Notes under the pieces: model-generated
The model's input: only the letters and a program-made list of their open reading frames with translations
What the model was told of the DNA's origin: nothing
Databases searched by the model: none
Shown: piece by piece, positions 1 through 10,054 of the stretch
Position numbering within the stretch: position 1 is the stretch's first letter
Layout: each line of letters starts with the position of its first letter
Assembly (NCBI RefSeq): GCF_003149745.1
Contig: NZ_QGEG01000001.1
Location: forward strand, 744,001 to 808,000
Length of the DNA stretch: 64,000 nt
Direction of reading: 5' to 3'
Source of the DNA: Flagellimonas aquimarina
Lineage (GTDB): Bacteria > Bacteroidota > Bacteroidia > Flavobacteriales > Flavobacteriaceae
Made by a program: the position numbers and the translations under genes

Positions 1-2
1 AA

Positions 3-3000
3 GATGCTGGTGCTGTAACTTATGCAAGCGCAACAAATTATACGCTATATTATGATGTAAACAACACGCCAACCAACTTGGCAGATGATGTTACTTCAAT
101 TGGTTCAGATGCAGATGGTAGTTTCACTATAAGCACCCTGGCAGCTGGAACATATTTCATTGAAGTAGAGGATACAAACCCTCCTGGATCAGCTTGTACC
201 TATACGCAATCATTTAATATTGCAGGTCCAAGTGTTGGCATTTCTGCAAATACCCAAGTTACTCCTGTAACTTGTGCTCTTGGTGATGGTAGTATCGAAA
301 TTATTAACCCTGCTGGAGGATGGGGTAGCTATACCTACTTCGTAGATTTGGCTTCCAATCCTGCACCAACATTCCCTGGAAGTTATCAGGCTTCACCGCT
401 GTTCTCTGGTTTAGCTGGTGGTGTTGGCCCAGGAACTGATTATCAGGTTTGGGTAGCAGATCAAAACGGATGTGAATTCCAGTTGCCAAATGAAAACTTG
501 GTAGACCCTGCTCCAATTGTAGCTGATTTACAAATCAATCAAGAAAATTGTACTAATCTTCAAGGTGAAATTGAAGTAGTGGGTATTCCTGCAGCTAACC
601 CTGTAACGGGTGGTCAAGGAAGCAACTATACGTATCAACTTGTTCGAAATGGAGCCAATGTTGGTTCTCCACAAACAAACCCTGTTTTCAGTGGTCTAGG
701 TGAAGGGTCATATGAAGTGTATATAGAAGATCAATGGGCTTGTAATACCTTGGTTGGACCAGTAGTGTTGCTCAATGCGATGACTGCAACTCCAACTGTG
801 GTAAAACCAATTGATTGTACCCCTGATCCAGGTGGACATGTGACCATTAATGTAACTGGTGGCTCTGCCAACCTAAACTACGATGTGGTTTTCCCTGATG
901 GATTTACAACAGCAAACAATACATCCGGTGTGTTTACAGGGCTTGTACAACCAGGAACCTACACCTTTACGGTTACAGATGGGGATACTGTAACTCCATG
1001 TGTGGTTACGGTAACTCAAGATTTAGACGATAAAGTAGATCCCGTTATTACCAATGTGATTATGAATCCTGTAAGTTGTAATGGTGGTTCCGATGGAAGT
1101 CTTACTGTAGAATTGGATCCTGCTTCTGCAGTCAATCCGATTTATACTTACGAGCTTTACGAAACTTCTAACCTTGTTACACCATATAGAGCTGCACAAA
1201 ACAGTGCCATTTTTGATAACCTTCCTCAAGGAGATTATCGTGTGCGCGTAATTTCATCTAGGTCTTGTGATGATTTCCATGATGAAACCGTTACGGAGCC
1301 TACTGCTTTGTTGGTTTCTGCTTCGGCAACACCGTTCTTGTGTAACGCTAGTAATACGGTTAATACATCAACCATTACCGTTGCTGCGGGCGGAGGAACA
1401 GGGCCTTACTTGTACAGTATAGACAACGTTAACTTCCAGACCGCAAATACATTTGATGTAGTAGATACAGGAGCTGTACAAAACATTACGGTATTTGTAA
1501 CGGATGCCAACTCTTGTCCACAAACAGCAATAGTTGCACCTATTCAGCCAATTAATGTGTTCACTGTGGCAGTAACTCAAAACTTAGCAATTACATGTAA
1601 CAATGATGAGGAAGTTTTGATTACGGTTACAGATGATGGAAATCCTGCAAACAACTATACCTATGAATTGTTGCCAGTAGGCAATGCCTTGGGCACACTT
1701 ACAGGAACACCAACAAATGTTACCACAACTTTTGATTTAACCGATTCTGGCAGTTATACCTTCAGAATTACGGACACAACAACAGGTTGTTACGTAGATA
1801 CTGCTCCATATGAAATTCTTCCTTATGATTTGATTGAAGTGGTTGCGACAGCAACGGCTCCCGCCATCTGTTTTGGAGATACAAATGGAGCTTTAGAAAT
1901 CAATATAACAGGATATACAGGAACATATGATTATCAGGTTTTTGATAGTTCCAACAATCCTATTGGTCCCTTAGTGAATACAGATACCAGCGTAAACCCA
2001 AGACCAATTACAGGTCTTTCGGGAGGAAATTATTATGTAAGGGTAACCGAAACCGCCAACCCATTATGTAACGAAGACTCAAACACGGTAACCATAGCTT
2101 CTCCGGATAGGGCCTTAACCGCAACACCTGTTGAGGCGGCCAACGTTACATGTTCCAATGACCAAGGTGAGATCGAAGTGTCTCCTGATGGTGGGTTTAC
2201 ACCATATAATATTCAATTGACCAATACGACAACCGCTCAGGTATACAACGCCAATAATGTTGTAAGTTTTGTATTCTCTGGTCTTTCTGCCGGAACATTT
2301 GATGTTCAAATAACGGATAACGCGGGCTGTATCATCAATGAGCCTATTGTACTGGTACAACCAACGCCAATTACTGCAGATATTGATGCAACCCCAACAA
2401 ACTTGGTTTGCTACGGTGATACCAATGCGACTGTTTCTGCCATTAATGTGTTGAACGGTGAAGGAGTTTATCAATATCAATTGAATGTTTATGATCCCGC
2501 CGGAACAACTATTGTTTCTTCTTCTGGTGCCCAATCAAGTCCAGTTTTTAACAACATTGGGGCCGGAATATATAGTATTACTGTATCTGACGGATGGAGT
2601 TGTGGTATGGAAACCATTCAGGTTACCATTTCCGAACCTGCTGAAGTTATGGCAAATTTGATTCAGTTAACACAACTTACCTGTACCGCTCAAGCCCAAA
2701 TAGAGCTTTCAGCAGCAGGTGGTACTGGACCTTATGAATTTAGTGTAGATGGAAGCCCTGGCTCATATGCAGCAATGGCTGGAGGAACAACTCATACATT
2801 CACAGTGCCAGCAGGTCCATACCAGTACTATGTCCGTGATGCTTTTGGCTGCGAGGCCATGATCTCTAATCAAGTAACGGTTGACCCTATCGTTCCTTTA
2901 TCAATTAATATTGATGATAGTGCCGCCATGATCAATTGTACGGGCGAGGCATCTGCCACCATAGCAGCAACAGCTGTTGGTGGTCTTGGGAACTATAGCT

Positions 3001-4367
3001 ATGAACTCTTTTCTGACCCTGGGCTGACTGCTTCGGTAGCTGGGCCTCAAACTACAGGTGACTTTGCTGGTCTTGTAGCAGGTCAATACTATGTTCATGT
3101 TATTAGTGTGGATTGTCAGGCAACAAGTACAGTGATTGACATCATTGATCCTGCTCCGTTGCAAATAGATAGACAAGAATCTACAGATGTTACCTGTGCC
3201 GGTTTAGAAGATGGTACCATTACTGTTGAGGTTTCTGGTGGAACTGGTGAAATATTCTATGCCATTACCCCCAACCTTGACCAGTTTGATACAGAAAATA
3301 CTTTTACTGATCTTGCGCCTGGTATTTATGATGTTATTGCCCAAGATAGAAATGGTTGTTTTGAAATCTTCCAGTTTGAAATAATTCAGCCAGCACCTAT
3401 TCAAGTTCAGGCAATAAATGTAATGCATGAAGTATGTTTCAACAGTGCCGACGGTTCTTTTGAATTAGATATTACCGGTGGAACAGCACCTTACGAATCA
3501 AGTCTCAATTCCAATGCCGATGCAGACTATGTTCTAGACCAGGTCTTGTTCCAAAACCTTCCTGCAGGAACCCATGTGGTGTTTGTAAGAGACGCTCAAG
3601 GTTGTGAATCCAATGTTTTTGTTGAGATTAACCCAGGCGTTAATTTGGCCGCCACCGTAACACCAATTTATGAGTGTTCTGGTAATCTGCCAACCAACCG
3701 TTTGGAAATAGTGTTTGAAGACCCAACGGTTTCTGGGGATGTGCTTTATGGTTTGGATACTTCAGATCCTGCGATGATGCAGTTGACCTCGGACTTTACG
3801 AATATCCCGGCTGGTGACCACACACTGACCATTTTACATTCAAATGGTTGTCCAAACACCATCGATTTCAGCATTACCGGATTTGAGCCATTAACACTTG
3901 TTCTAGAAAACAGTAATATCAATGAAATTACAGCTACGGCTGAAGGAGGTCTAGAAGATTATACTTTCTTCTTTGGAGATGTTGATAATGGAACTGATAA
4001 CACTTTTATAATAAATAGAACAGATACTTATCCTGTAACCGTTATTGATCAAAACGGATGTGAGGTTACAATGGAAATTTTTATGGAATTCATAGACATA
4101 GAAACTCCAAATTTCTTTACTCCTGACGGTGATGGTCTAAACGATCGCTGGTTACCCGATAACCTAGAGGCCTTTCCTAACGTACTAATGATCATTTTTG
4201 ATCGTTATGGTAGAGAGCTCTATCGTATGGGATATGGCGATAGTGGTTGGAATGGAATATACAACAACAGCGACCTTCCCACTGGTGACTACTGGTACAT
4301 CATTAAGCTTCAGGGCGAGACGGATGACCGTGAATTTATTGGACATTTTACCCTTTATCGACAATGA
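3..4367 (+). CDS. SprB-like giant T9SS-secreted adhesin, 5'-partial
   Basis: Cell-surface adhesin of the gliding/type IX secretion kind. The frame is open from base 3 without a stop, so the N-terminus lies before the window; the first start-like codon (TTG at 78) is not a credible start. About 1,360 residues form tandem modules of roughly 75-95 residues, each with a Cys-containing opening (often VTC), a Gly-Gly turn and a closing D..GC strand, as in SprB repeats. From about base 4105 the protein has 'PNFFTPDGDGLNDRW' and ends in 'LYRQ', the gliding-motility-associated C-terminal (type B sorting) domain recognised by the T9SS. A SprF-like gene follows after 19 bases, the usual SprB-SprF pairing. 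The family is clear; the ligand and a strict role in gliding are inferred. Confidence 0.93.
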   Translation, partial: DAGAVTYASATNYTLYYDVNNTPTNLADDVTSIGSDADGSFTISTLAAGTYFIEVEDTNPPGSACTYTQSFNIAGPSVGISANTQVTPVTCALGDGSIEIINPAGGWGSYTYFVDLASNPAPTFPGSYQASPLFSGLAGGVGPGTDYQVWVADQNGCEFQLPNENLVDPAPIVADLQINQENCTNLQGEIEVVGIPAANPVTGGQGSNYTYQLVRNGANVGSPQTNPVFSGLGEGSYEVYIEDQWACNTLVGPVVLLNAMTATPTVVKPIDCTPDPGGHVTINVTGGSANLNYDVVFPDGFTTANNTSGVFTGLVQPGTYTFTVTDGDTVTPCVVTVTQDLDDKVDPVITNVIMNPVSCNGGSDGSLTVELDPASAVNPIYTYELYETSNLVTPYRAAQNSAIFDNLPQGDYRVRVISSRSCDDFHDETVTEPTALLVSASATPFLCNASNTVNTSTITVAAGGGTGPYLYSIDNVNFQTANTFDVVDTGAVQNITVFVTDANSCPQTAIVAPIQPINVFTVAVTQNLAITCNNDEEVLITVTDDGNPANNYTYELLPVGNALGTLTGTPTNVTTTFDLTDSGSYTFRITDTTTGCYVDTAPYEILPYDLIEVVATATAPAICFGDTNGALEINITGYTGTYDYQVFDSSNNPIGPLVNTDTSVNPRPITGLSGGNYYVRVTETANPLCNEDSNTVTIASPDRALTATPVEAANVTCSNDQGEIEVSPDGGFTPYNIQLTNTTTAQVYNANNVVSFVFSGLSAGTFDVQITDNAGCIINEPIVLVQPTPITADIDATPTNLVCYGDTNATVSAINVLNGEGVYQYQLNVYDPAGTTIVSSSGAQSSPVFNNIGAGIYSITVSDGWSCGMETIQVTISEPAEVMANLIQLTQLTCTAQAQIELSAAGGTGPYEFSVDGSPGSYAAMAGGTTHTFTVPAGPYQYYVRDAFGCEAMISNQVTVDPIVPLSINIDDSAAMINCTGEASATIAATAVGGLGNYSYELFSDPGLTASVAGPQTTGDFAGLVAGQYYVHVISVDCQATSTVIDIIDPAPLQIDRQESTDVTCAGLEDGTITVEVSGGTGEIFYAITPNLDQFDTENTFTDLAPGIYDVIAQDRNGCFEIFQFEIIQPAPIQVQAINVMHEVCFNSADGSFELDITGGTAPYESSLNSNADADYVLDQVLFQNLPAGTHVVFVRDAQGCESNVFVEINPGVNLAATVTPIYECSGNLPTNRLEIVFEDPTVSGDVLYGLDTSDPAMMQLTSDFTNIPAGDHTLTILHSNGCPNTIDFSITGFEPLTLVLENSNINEITATAEGGLEDYTFFFGDVDNGTDNTFIINRTDTYPVTVIDQNGCEVTMEIFMEFIDIETPNFFTPDGDGLNDRWLPDNLEAFPNVLMIIFDRYGRELYRMGYGDSGWNGIYNNSDLPTGDYWYIIKLQGETDDREFIGHFTLYRQ

Positions 4368-4386
4368 TAGCTTAACCTACAACATC

Positions 4387-5337
4387 ATGTTAAAAAAACT
4401 ATATACCTCTATCTTTATACTCTCGCTAACCATTGGCGTGAAGGCCCAGGAACTGACCATTCCGCAGCTTTCCCAATACATTGCGGACAATCCTTTTTTA
4501 ATGTCCCCAACCTACGCCGGAATTGGAGATCATATTAAAGTTCGACTTAACGGGTTAACACAATGGGTGGGTATTGAGGATGCTCCTGATACACAAACCT
4601 TGGCCGCAGATGCACGAATAGGAAACCGGTCCGGGATTGGCATGCTCATGTACAATGATAGCAATGGAGAAACAAAACAAAGGGGTGCCAGGGTTTCATT
4701 TGCTCATCATCTTATTTTAAATAGATATGATGATATTTTCCTTTCTTTTGGTATATCCTATAATTTTAATCAATTTAGAATTGATGTAGAGAATTTTGTG
4801 GATAATAATGGTCAGCTACCAACAGATGATAAGTCAACAACCAACCATAATTTTGATTTAGGTATTCTGTATCGTTTAAACAAATTCTATATCAGTGCAA
4901 ATGCTTCTAACATCCTAAACAAGGATTTAGCGCAGTTCAACCCTGTATTTGAGCCGAACACGTTAAGAAATTACTACGTGTATGCCGGAGCAAGCATATC
5001 TAAAAACAAAAACAGCAAGTTGGAATTAGAGCCCTCCGTTTTCTTCCAATGGTTTGAAAGTGATGGCCGTTCCGTTACAGATGTGAACGCAAAATTCAGG
5101 TTCCATGATTTTGAGGATTATTACTATGTTGGACTTACTTATCGTTTTTTAAATGATCAAGTAGGAAAACCATTATATATTGCACCAATAGCTGGTCTAA
5201 AAAAGAGTGATTTCTATTTTGGTTATTCGTATCAGGTAATTACCAATGAAATTCTAGGGTACAGTTCTGGTACCCACGTTCTAACTGTGGGTCTAGATCT
5301 TTTCCAAGGTATTAGCAATTGTAGGTGTATGTACTAA
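4387..5337 (+). CDS. PorP/SprF family type IX secretion membrane protein
   Basis: Outer-membrane protein of the PorP/SprF family (316 aa), which helps secrete or anchor its partner adhesin. The start chosen is ATG 4387, which gives a signal peptide ending near 'GVKAQ' (residues 1-17); the longer frame back to 4198 overlaps the adhesin and is a shadow. Family hallmarks visible are 'YIADNPFLMSPTYAGIG' near the N-terminus, the 'LNGLTQWVGI' segment, and alternating beta strands ending 'LGLDLFQG'-like. It sits 19 bases after the SprB-like gene and is probably co-transcribed. SprF proteins are generally needed for export of the upstream SprB; that dependence is inferred here from context. Confidence 0.92.
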   Translation: MLKKLYTSIFILSLTIGVKAQELTIPQLSQYIADNPFLMSPTYAGIGDHIKVRLNGLTQWVGIEDAPDTQTLAADARIGNRSGIGMLMYNDSNGETKQRGARVSFAHHLILNRYDDIFLSFGISYNFNQFRIDVENFVDNNGQLPTDDKSTTNHNFDLGILYRLNKFYISANASNILNKDLAQFNPVFEPNTLRNYYVYAGASISKNKNSKLELEPSVFFQWFESDGRSVTDVNAKFRFHDFEDYYYVGLTYRFLNDQVGKPLYIAPIAGLKKSDFYFGYSYQVITNEILGYSSGTHVLTVGLDLFQGISNCRCMY

Positions 5338-5380
5338 TTATTTGGTTTAACCTATTTTTGTCCCGCTTAACAAATACGTT

Positions 5381-5743
5381 GTGGGGAAAATTAGACTAAA
5401 TAACATTAGGGTACACTCCAATCATGGGTGCCTTAAAGAGGAAATGTTAATTGGCAGTGATTACCGAGTGGACCTTGAGGTCTATGCTGATCTATCCAAA
5501 CCTTCCCTATCTGATAAACTTACGGAAACCGTTGATTACGTTCATTTGAACAACATTGTTAAGGAAGAAATGGATATCCGGTCCAATCTTCTGGAACATG
5601 TTGCCAAAAGGATATTGAACCGTGTTTTTCTAGAAATAGAGTCTGTGACTACAGCTGAAGTTCAAGTTTCAAAAATTAACCCTCCTATTGGGGGAGATGT
5701 GGAAAGTGTCACCGTGGTTTTAGAGGCCAAAAGGCCAAGATAA
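5381..5743 (+). CDS. folB: Dihydroneopterin aldolase
   Basis: Cytoplasmic folate-pathway enzyme converting 7,8-dihydroneopterin to 6-hydroxymethyl-dihydropterin and glycolaldehyde (120 aa, normal length). Visible family features are 'IRLNNIRVHSNHGCLKEE' at the N-terminus (the usual YGYHGV-like strand), 'ETVDYVHL' with the conserved Asp-Tyr, 'LLEHVAKRI' with the conserved Glu, and 'VQVSKINPPIGGDVESV' containing the catalytic Lys and the KP-like turn. The start is GTG at 5381; there is no ATG that keeps the conserved first strand. It lies 43 bases after the SprF-like gene, but the functions are unrelated, so co-transcription would be incidental. Confidence 0.93.
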   Translation: MGKIRLNNIRVHSNHGCLKEEMLIGSDYRVDLEVYADLSKPSLSDKLTETVDYVHLNNIVKEEMDIRSNLLEHVAKRILNRVFLEIESVTTAEVQVSKINPPIGGDVESVTVVLEAKRPR

Positions 5744-5746
5744 TGG

Positions 5747-5776
5747 TTTGGGTAAGCTAAAAAAGTAGTACATTTG
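5747..5776 (+). promoter_or_regulatory. Bacteroidota-type promoter of tRNA-Cys
   Basis: TTTG at 5747-5750 and TACATTTG at 5769-5776 are 18 bases apart. This fits the Bacteroidota -33 (TTG) and -7 (TAnnTTTG) elements and lies 12 bases upstream of the tRNA. Confidence 0.75.
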
Positions 5777-5788
5777 CACCACTAAAAT

Positions 5789-5859
5789 GGCATCGTGGCC
5801 GAGTGGCTAGGCACAGCTCTGCAAAAGCTTGTACAGCGGTTCGAATCCGCTCGATGCCT
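5789..5859 (+). tRNA. tRNA-Cys (anticodon GCA)
   Basis: Cloverleaf can be drawn by eye: acceptor GGCATCG pairs with CGATGCC, D-arm GCC...GGC, anticodon loop CTGCAAA with anticodon GCA, and T-arm AGCGG-TTCGAAT-CCGCT. The first anticodon-stem pair is a C-T mismatch. The 3' CCA is not encoded. A terminator follows directly. The tRNA shape produces a false open frame (starting 'MAEWLGTAL') that should be ignored. Confidence 0.95.
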
Positions 5860-5865
5860 CTTCAA

Positions 5866-5887
5866 AACCCAGCAAAATTGCTGGGTT
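5866..5887 (+). terminator. Rho-independent terminator, probably bidirectional
   Basis: Perfect inverted repeat AACCCAGCAA / TTGCTGGGTT with a 2-base loop, followed by a T-run on the plus strand and preceded by A residues. It ends the tRNA-Cys transcript and, on the minus strand, lies just past the LysE-family gene. Confidence 0.85.
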
Positions 5888-5889
5888 TT

Positions 5890-6549
5890 TTATTCGCTTA
5901 TTCTTTCAATACCTTCTTTAATATTAAATTTTTCTTTGGGTAAAAACCCTTTTGTAATCAATACTATTCCGCATACTATCAAAACTATGCCCAATCCTTT
6001 CTTTATTAATACAATCCTTTCTTGTGTCAAATACTTTTTAAGTTGCTTTGCAAGCAATATCTTAATAAGGTCTGTGGCAAAGTAAACAATGATAACAGTA
6101 CTAAAAAAGACTATTATTCTATTTGGACTATTGTCCAAACTGGGCCCAACAATCACAATTAATCCCAACCAAAATGCAAGCACCCCAATATTAATGAAGT
6201 TTAGCAAGAAGCCTTTAATGATAAGGTTTAAATACGTTCCCGTTGAAGCTTTTACATTATCTTTTTTTGAGGCTTTTTTAATGAATATTACTATTCCGTA
6301 TACCAGTAAAATCATTCCGCCAAATACAAATAGACCTGGTTGGTTACTCAAGTTTTCCAACAACTGGAAACTACTAAAATAGGCAATGACCAGAAAAACA
6401 ATATCTGCTATAATAACCCCAACATCAAAACTTACACCGGCCCTAAAACCTTTTGTAGCACTTGTTTCCAATAAAACAAAGAAGACTGGTCCTATCATAA
6501 AGCTTAATAGAAACCCTAATGGAATAGCCGTTTGAATGTCTTCGATCAT
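5890..6549 (-). CDS. LysE family transporter
   Basis: Inner-membrane exporter of the LysE/RhtB type, which exports amino acids or similar small solutes (219 aa). About six hydrophobic helices are visible. The N-terminus 'IPLGFLLSFMIGPVFFVLLETSATKGFRAG' carries the G-P-x-F/N and 'G.RAG' signature of the family, and 'NFINIGVLAFWLG' is the typical central helix. Its start is 4 bases from the DUF2807 gene stop, so the two are likely one transcript. The substrate cannot be told from sequence. Confidence 0.88.
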   Translation of the reverse strand: MIEDIQTAIPLGFLLSFMIGPVFFVLLETSATKGFRAGVSFDVGVIIADIVFLVIAYFSSFQLLENLSNQPGLFVFGGMILLVYGIVIFIKKASKKDNVKASTGTYLNLIIKGFLLNFINIGVLAFWLGLIVIVGPSLDNSPNRIIVFFSTVIIVYFATDLIKILLAKQLKKYLTQERIVLIKKGLGIVLIVCGIVLITKGFLPKEKFNIKEGIERISE

Positions 6550-6553
6550 TTTC

Positions 6554-7234
6554 TCAGTTCACTCTTTTTATTTTACCTCCAAATACTGTTTTTTCGTCCA
6601 TTTTCAATGGATCTCCATATACCAAAACCTCCCCTCCTGCCTTAACATTGGCCTTCACATATTCAGTTGCATAAATATTTGCATTGCCCCCGGCATTTAC
6701 TGTAATTGTGGTGTATTTTGTTTTGAAACCTTTACCATCATAGATTCCCCCAGTATTGATTATAACATCTTGATTATCTGAAAACCCTTTCACTAAGATT
6801 TCTCCTCCAGTTACTGCCTTTATTAAAAGCTGCTCTGTTTGGCAATTAACTGCCAATTCTCCACCTTCTTGTGCTTTAAGTTCTAAAACACCCTGAATAA
6901 ATGGTTCTTCAGAAGATATTCTTGCATCCTCGTTTACATCTATTACCTTAAGTTCTTCTGTATAGTATAGGTCTATAAGTGTTCTATAACCGCTAAAGAT
7001 TTTATCTATTTCCATCCGCAGCTTTAGAACACCTGTATTATTGACAATGGCAACTTTTTTTGTGTTTGCACCTGTTATGACGGCTCTGTTTACATCAGAT
7101 TTTATAAGGTTTATGGAAAGACCATCAAAACCCTTTACTTCTGTAAATCTTTCAAGTTCTTGCGTAATCTTTTCTTCTTGTGCACATAATGTTTGAAAAG
7201 AGAACAATATCAATAAAACCTTTACTGTTTTCAT
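6554..7234 (-). CDS. DUF2807 (GIN-domain) exported protein
   Basis: Periplasmic or surface protein of 226 aa with a cleavable signal peptide (residues 1-18, ending 'LCAQ'). The body is a regular beta-rich repeat ('FDGLSINLIKSDVNRAVITG', '..VKAGGEVLVYGDP'), typical of the DUF2807 'head GIN' or putative auto-transporter adhesin head domain seen in many Bacteroidota. The precise function of the family is unknown. It directly precedes the LysE-family gene on the same strand. Confidence 0.85.
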   Translation of the reverse strand: MKTVKVLLILFSFQTLCAQEEKITQELERFTEVKGFDGLSINLIKSDVNRAVITGANTKKVAIVNNTGVLKLRMEIDKIFSGYRTLIDLYYTEELKVIDVNEDARISSEEPFIQGVLELKAQEGGELAVNCQTEQLLIKAVTGGEILVKGFSDNQDVIINTGGIYDGKGFKTKYTTITVNAGGNANIYATEYVKANVKAGGEVLVYGDPLKMDEKTVFGGKIKRVN

Positions 7235-7287
7235 AAGTTATAAATTGATTCTCAATGCATAACAAAATTTATTCCAAAAAAGTATCC

Positions 7288-9468
7288 TTATTTTTTACCA
7301 ATCAACGAAAAATCTAAATGCCGTTTGATCAAATCTGTGCTTTTGACCATTACCTTTACCTCATCTCCTAGTTGATACATTCGTTTGGAACGTTCTCCAA
7401 TAATTGCAAATTGTCTGTCATCAAAAACATAGTAATCATCTTTTATATCACGTATCCGAACCATTCCCTCACATTTATTTTCTATAATCTCTACATATAT
7501 TCCCCATTCCGTTACTCCAGATATCACCCCTAAAAACTCACTGTCCTTATGATCTTCCATGAACTTGATCTGCATATACTTAACAGAGTCACGCTCCGCA
7601 CTGGAAGCTAACAATTCCATGTTTGATGAGTGCTTGCATTTTTCTTCATATATAGTTTGCTTTGGTGGCTTTCCGCCATCTAAATAATGCTGCAACAACC
7701 TATGTACCATTACATCGGGATATCTTCTTATTGGTGATGTAAAATGACTATAATATTCAAAACCCAACCCATAGTGACCAATATTCTCTGTAGTGTAAAT
7801 GGCCTTGCTCATACTTCGAATTGCCAAAGTATCTACCAAATTCTGTTCTTTCTTTCCTTTTACATCTTGCAATAACTGATTTAAAGAACTATTGATGCTC
7901 TTTTTATCTCTTAGGTTAATACTATGTCCAAATCTTGAAATAACCCCATTTAGAGCTATTAATTTATCTTCATCTGGGCGGTCATGAATACGATAAACAA
8001 ATGTCTTTTTTTGTTTGCCTATAAATTCGGCTACTTTTTTGTTTGCCAAGAGCATAAACTCTTCAATAAGCTTATTGGCATCTTTTGCTTCTTTAAAATA
8101 AACCCCTTCTGGTTCGTTATTTTCATTAAGGTTAAATCTAACTTCAATCTTATCAAAAGAAATGGCACCATCATCCATTCGTTTTTTGCGCATGATTTTG
8201 GCAAGCCTGTTAAAAGTCAGTGTAGCATCAACTATTTCTTTAGAAACTTTGTAGCTACCTTCTCTAATAGAAATGCCCTCGGGAATAGTAGCTTGTTCCG
8301 TTTCTATAATATGTTGCGCCTCCTCATATGCAAAACGTTCATTCGAATTAATAACTGTTCTTCCAAACCATTGGTTGGTCAAATTAGATTTTTCATCCAT
8401 TTCAAAAATGGCAGAAAAAGTATATTTTTCCTCATTGGGCCTTAAAGAGCATGCATTGTTGGATAAAACCTCTGGAAGCATTGGAACGACCCTATCAACC
8501 AAATACACCGAAGTTGCCCTTTCATAAGCTTCATCTTCTAGAATCGTATCCGGCTGCAAATAATGGGATACATCTGCAATATGGATTCCTATTTCAAAGT
8601 TGCCATTTTCCAGTTTTTTAAAGGAAAGTGCGTCATCAAAATCCTTGGCATCTTTAGGATCAATAGTAAAGGTGAGCACATCTCTCATGTCTCTCCGTTT
8701 TACAATCTCCTCTTTTTTTATGGAAGTATCCAATGTCTGCGCAAACTGTTCCACCTCATAAGGAAATTCATATGGCAATCCATACTCTGCTAGAATAGAA
8801 TGAATTTCTGTGTTGTGCTCTCCTGGTTTTCCAAGTATTTGAGTTACTTCTCCATACGGAGAATCAGCATCTTTAGGCCAATCACCTAGATCAACTAAAA
8901 CCTTATCCCCGTCTTCTGCATCTTTAAGCTTCTCAAGAGGAATGAATATGTCTTTGTACATTCTGGAGTCTGATGGTCTTACGAAAGCAAAGGTTTTTTG
9001 TTTGTCAACAATACCAACGTATGATGTTTTTTTTCGTTCTAGAATCTTCGCTATTTCACCTTCTGGTTTTTTCCCATTACGCCGGGGTTTAAGAAAAACT
9101 TCAACACTATCGCCATGCAAAGCCTTATTTAACCTGTTATAGGGAACAAATATGTCATCTTCCATTTCATCAACCACTATATAAGCATTTCCGCTTGAGG
9201 TCAAATCCACTTTTCCTGTAAAATAAGTGTGCAAAGAAGGCTTTTTCTTGAACTTTCCGCGACCTTCTTCTATGATTCTATCGGTTGATTTTAACTGCCC
9301 TAGCCGTTTAATTAATTCATTTCTGTCCTTAGTATCTGTAATCCCAAGTTTAGCAGCAATTTGCTTGTAATTAAAACTTTTGGAGGGTTCTTTTTCCAGT
9401 ATTGTAAAAATGCCTTTCGTTATCTCATTCTTTCTTTGACTTCTTGTCCTCTTCTTTTTCTTTGACAT
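7288..9468 (-). CDS. rnr: Ribonuclease R
   Basis: Processive 3'-5' exoribonuclease of the RNB family (726 aa) acting on structured RNA in the cytoplasm. Domain order: N-terminal winged-helix region (about 15-70), cold-shock OB folds (about 80-210), RNB catalytic core with metal-binding Asp cluster 'DPKDAKDFDDA' (D273, D276, D278, D279) and 'HIADVSHYLQPDT', 'HFTSPIRRYPD' motif, and a C-terminal S1 domain (about 640-724). The length fits RNase R rather than RNase II. It is divergent from rpiB across a 586-base gap. Confidence 0.95.
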   Translation of the reverse strand: MSKKKKRTRSQRKNEITKGIFTILEKEPSKSFNYKQIAAKLGITDTKDRNELIKRLGQLKSTDRIIEEGRGKFKKKPSLHTYFTGKVDLTSSGNAYIVVDEMEDDIFVPYNRLNKALHGDSVEVFLKPRRNGKKPEGEIAKILERKKTSYVGIVDKQKTFAFVRPSDSRMYKDIFIPLEKLKDAEDGDKVLVDLGDWPKDADSPYGEVTQILGKPGEHNTEIHSILAEYGLPYEFPYEVEQFAQTLDTSIKKEEIVKRRDMRDVLTFTIDPKDAKDFDDALSFKKLENGNFEIGIHIADVSHYLQPDTILEDEAYERATSVYLVDRVVPMLPEVLSNNACSLRPNEEKYTFSAIFEMDEKSNLTNQWFGRTVINSNERFAYEEAQHIIETEQATIPEGISIREGSYKVSKEIVDATLTFNRLAKIMRKKRMDDGAISFDKIEVRFNLNENNEPEGVYFKEAKDANKLIEEFMLLANKKVAEFIGKQKKTFVYRIHDRPDEDKLIALNGVISRFGHSINLRDKKSINSSLNQLLQDVKGKKEQNLVDTLAIRSMSKAIYTTENIGHYGLGFEYYSHFTSPIRRYPDVMVHRLLQHYLDGGKPPKQTIYEEKCKHSSNMELLASSAERDSVKYMQIKFMEDHKDSEFLGVISGVTEWGIYVEIIENKCEGMVRIRDIKDDYYVFDDRQFAIIGERSKRMYQLGDEVKVMVKSTDLIKRHLDFSLIGKK

Positions 9469-10054
9469 TTATATTTTTAATTTCCGGAAAATTACAAATT
9501 AAAATCCTTGGCTACTGAAGTAACATAAAACTAATCCAAATCAAGAAGAAGTTTTATTAACACTATTAAATAATATTATTTTACTTTTTTTTAAATTAAT
9601 ATAAAAATGATGATAATGATTGCTTGTTGAAATGTGGAATAAAATATCTATTAAAAAATTGCTTTGAACACATAAAAGTTTTTGTTCACAATCTATAACA
9701 TTGAAATTAGACTAATAATCAATTATTTACACTTCTTATAAACGATATTTAATAAGTGATTTCAACAGCTAATTTTTAAAAATTAAATAATGACGAAATG
9801 TTAACTAATAGAATTTAATGTTTCTTATATGTTGATTAATTTTTAATTGAATAGATATTGATGATTGAATAATAATGAGTAATGGAATTATTTTAGAGAA
9901 AAACAAAATTTATTTTTAGTAAAACAATAAACAAATAGACTTGTTTTACAAATGTCTGACAATTAGGGAAATGTAGAGGTTCTGTATTTTTTTGTCAACA
10001 TACCTCCGTTAAAAGAATTGTACCTTTGTAAAGCATCAAGTTAAAAGAATAACC
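9469..10054. other. AT-rich non-coding gap between rnr and rpiB
   Basis: 586 bases without a credible gene on either strand. Very AT-rich with many short A/T runs and repeated TAAT/ATTA words. The last 35 bases hold the rpiB promoter. I see no tRNA shape, strong hairpin-plus-T-run or repeat array in the rest; it is long for a divergent promoter region in this genome. Confidence 0.6.
10021..10028 (+). promoter_or_regulatory. Promoter -7 element of rpiB
   Basis: TACCTTTG is an exact TAnnTTTG match 26 bases upstream of the rpiB ATG. The -33 element is less clear: TTTG at 9991-9994 is slightly too far (26-base spacing). Confidence 0.6.

Noticed and set aside
304..3428. Several antisense open frames within the SprB-like gene
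   Set aside because: They have biased, Cys/Asn/Arg-rich composition, no family similarity and lie opposite a clear repetitive adhesin frame.
5795..6085. Open frame starting inside tRNA-Cys
   Set aside because: It reads through the tRNA and terminator and then antisense to the LysE-family gene; a well-known artefact.
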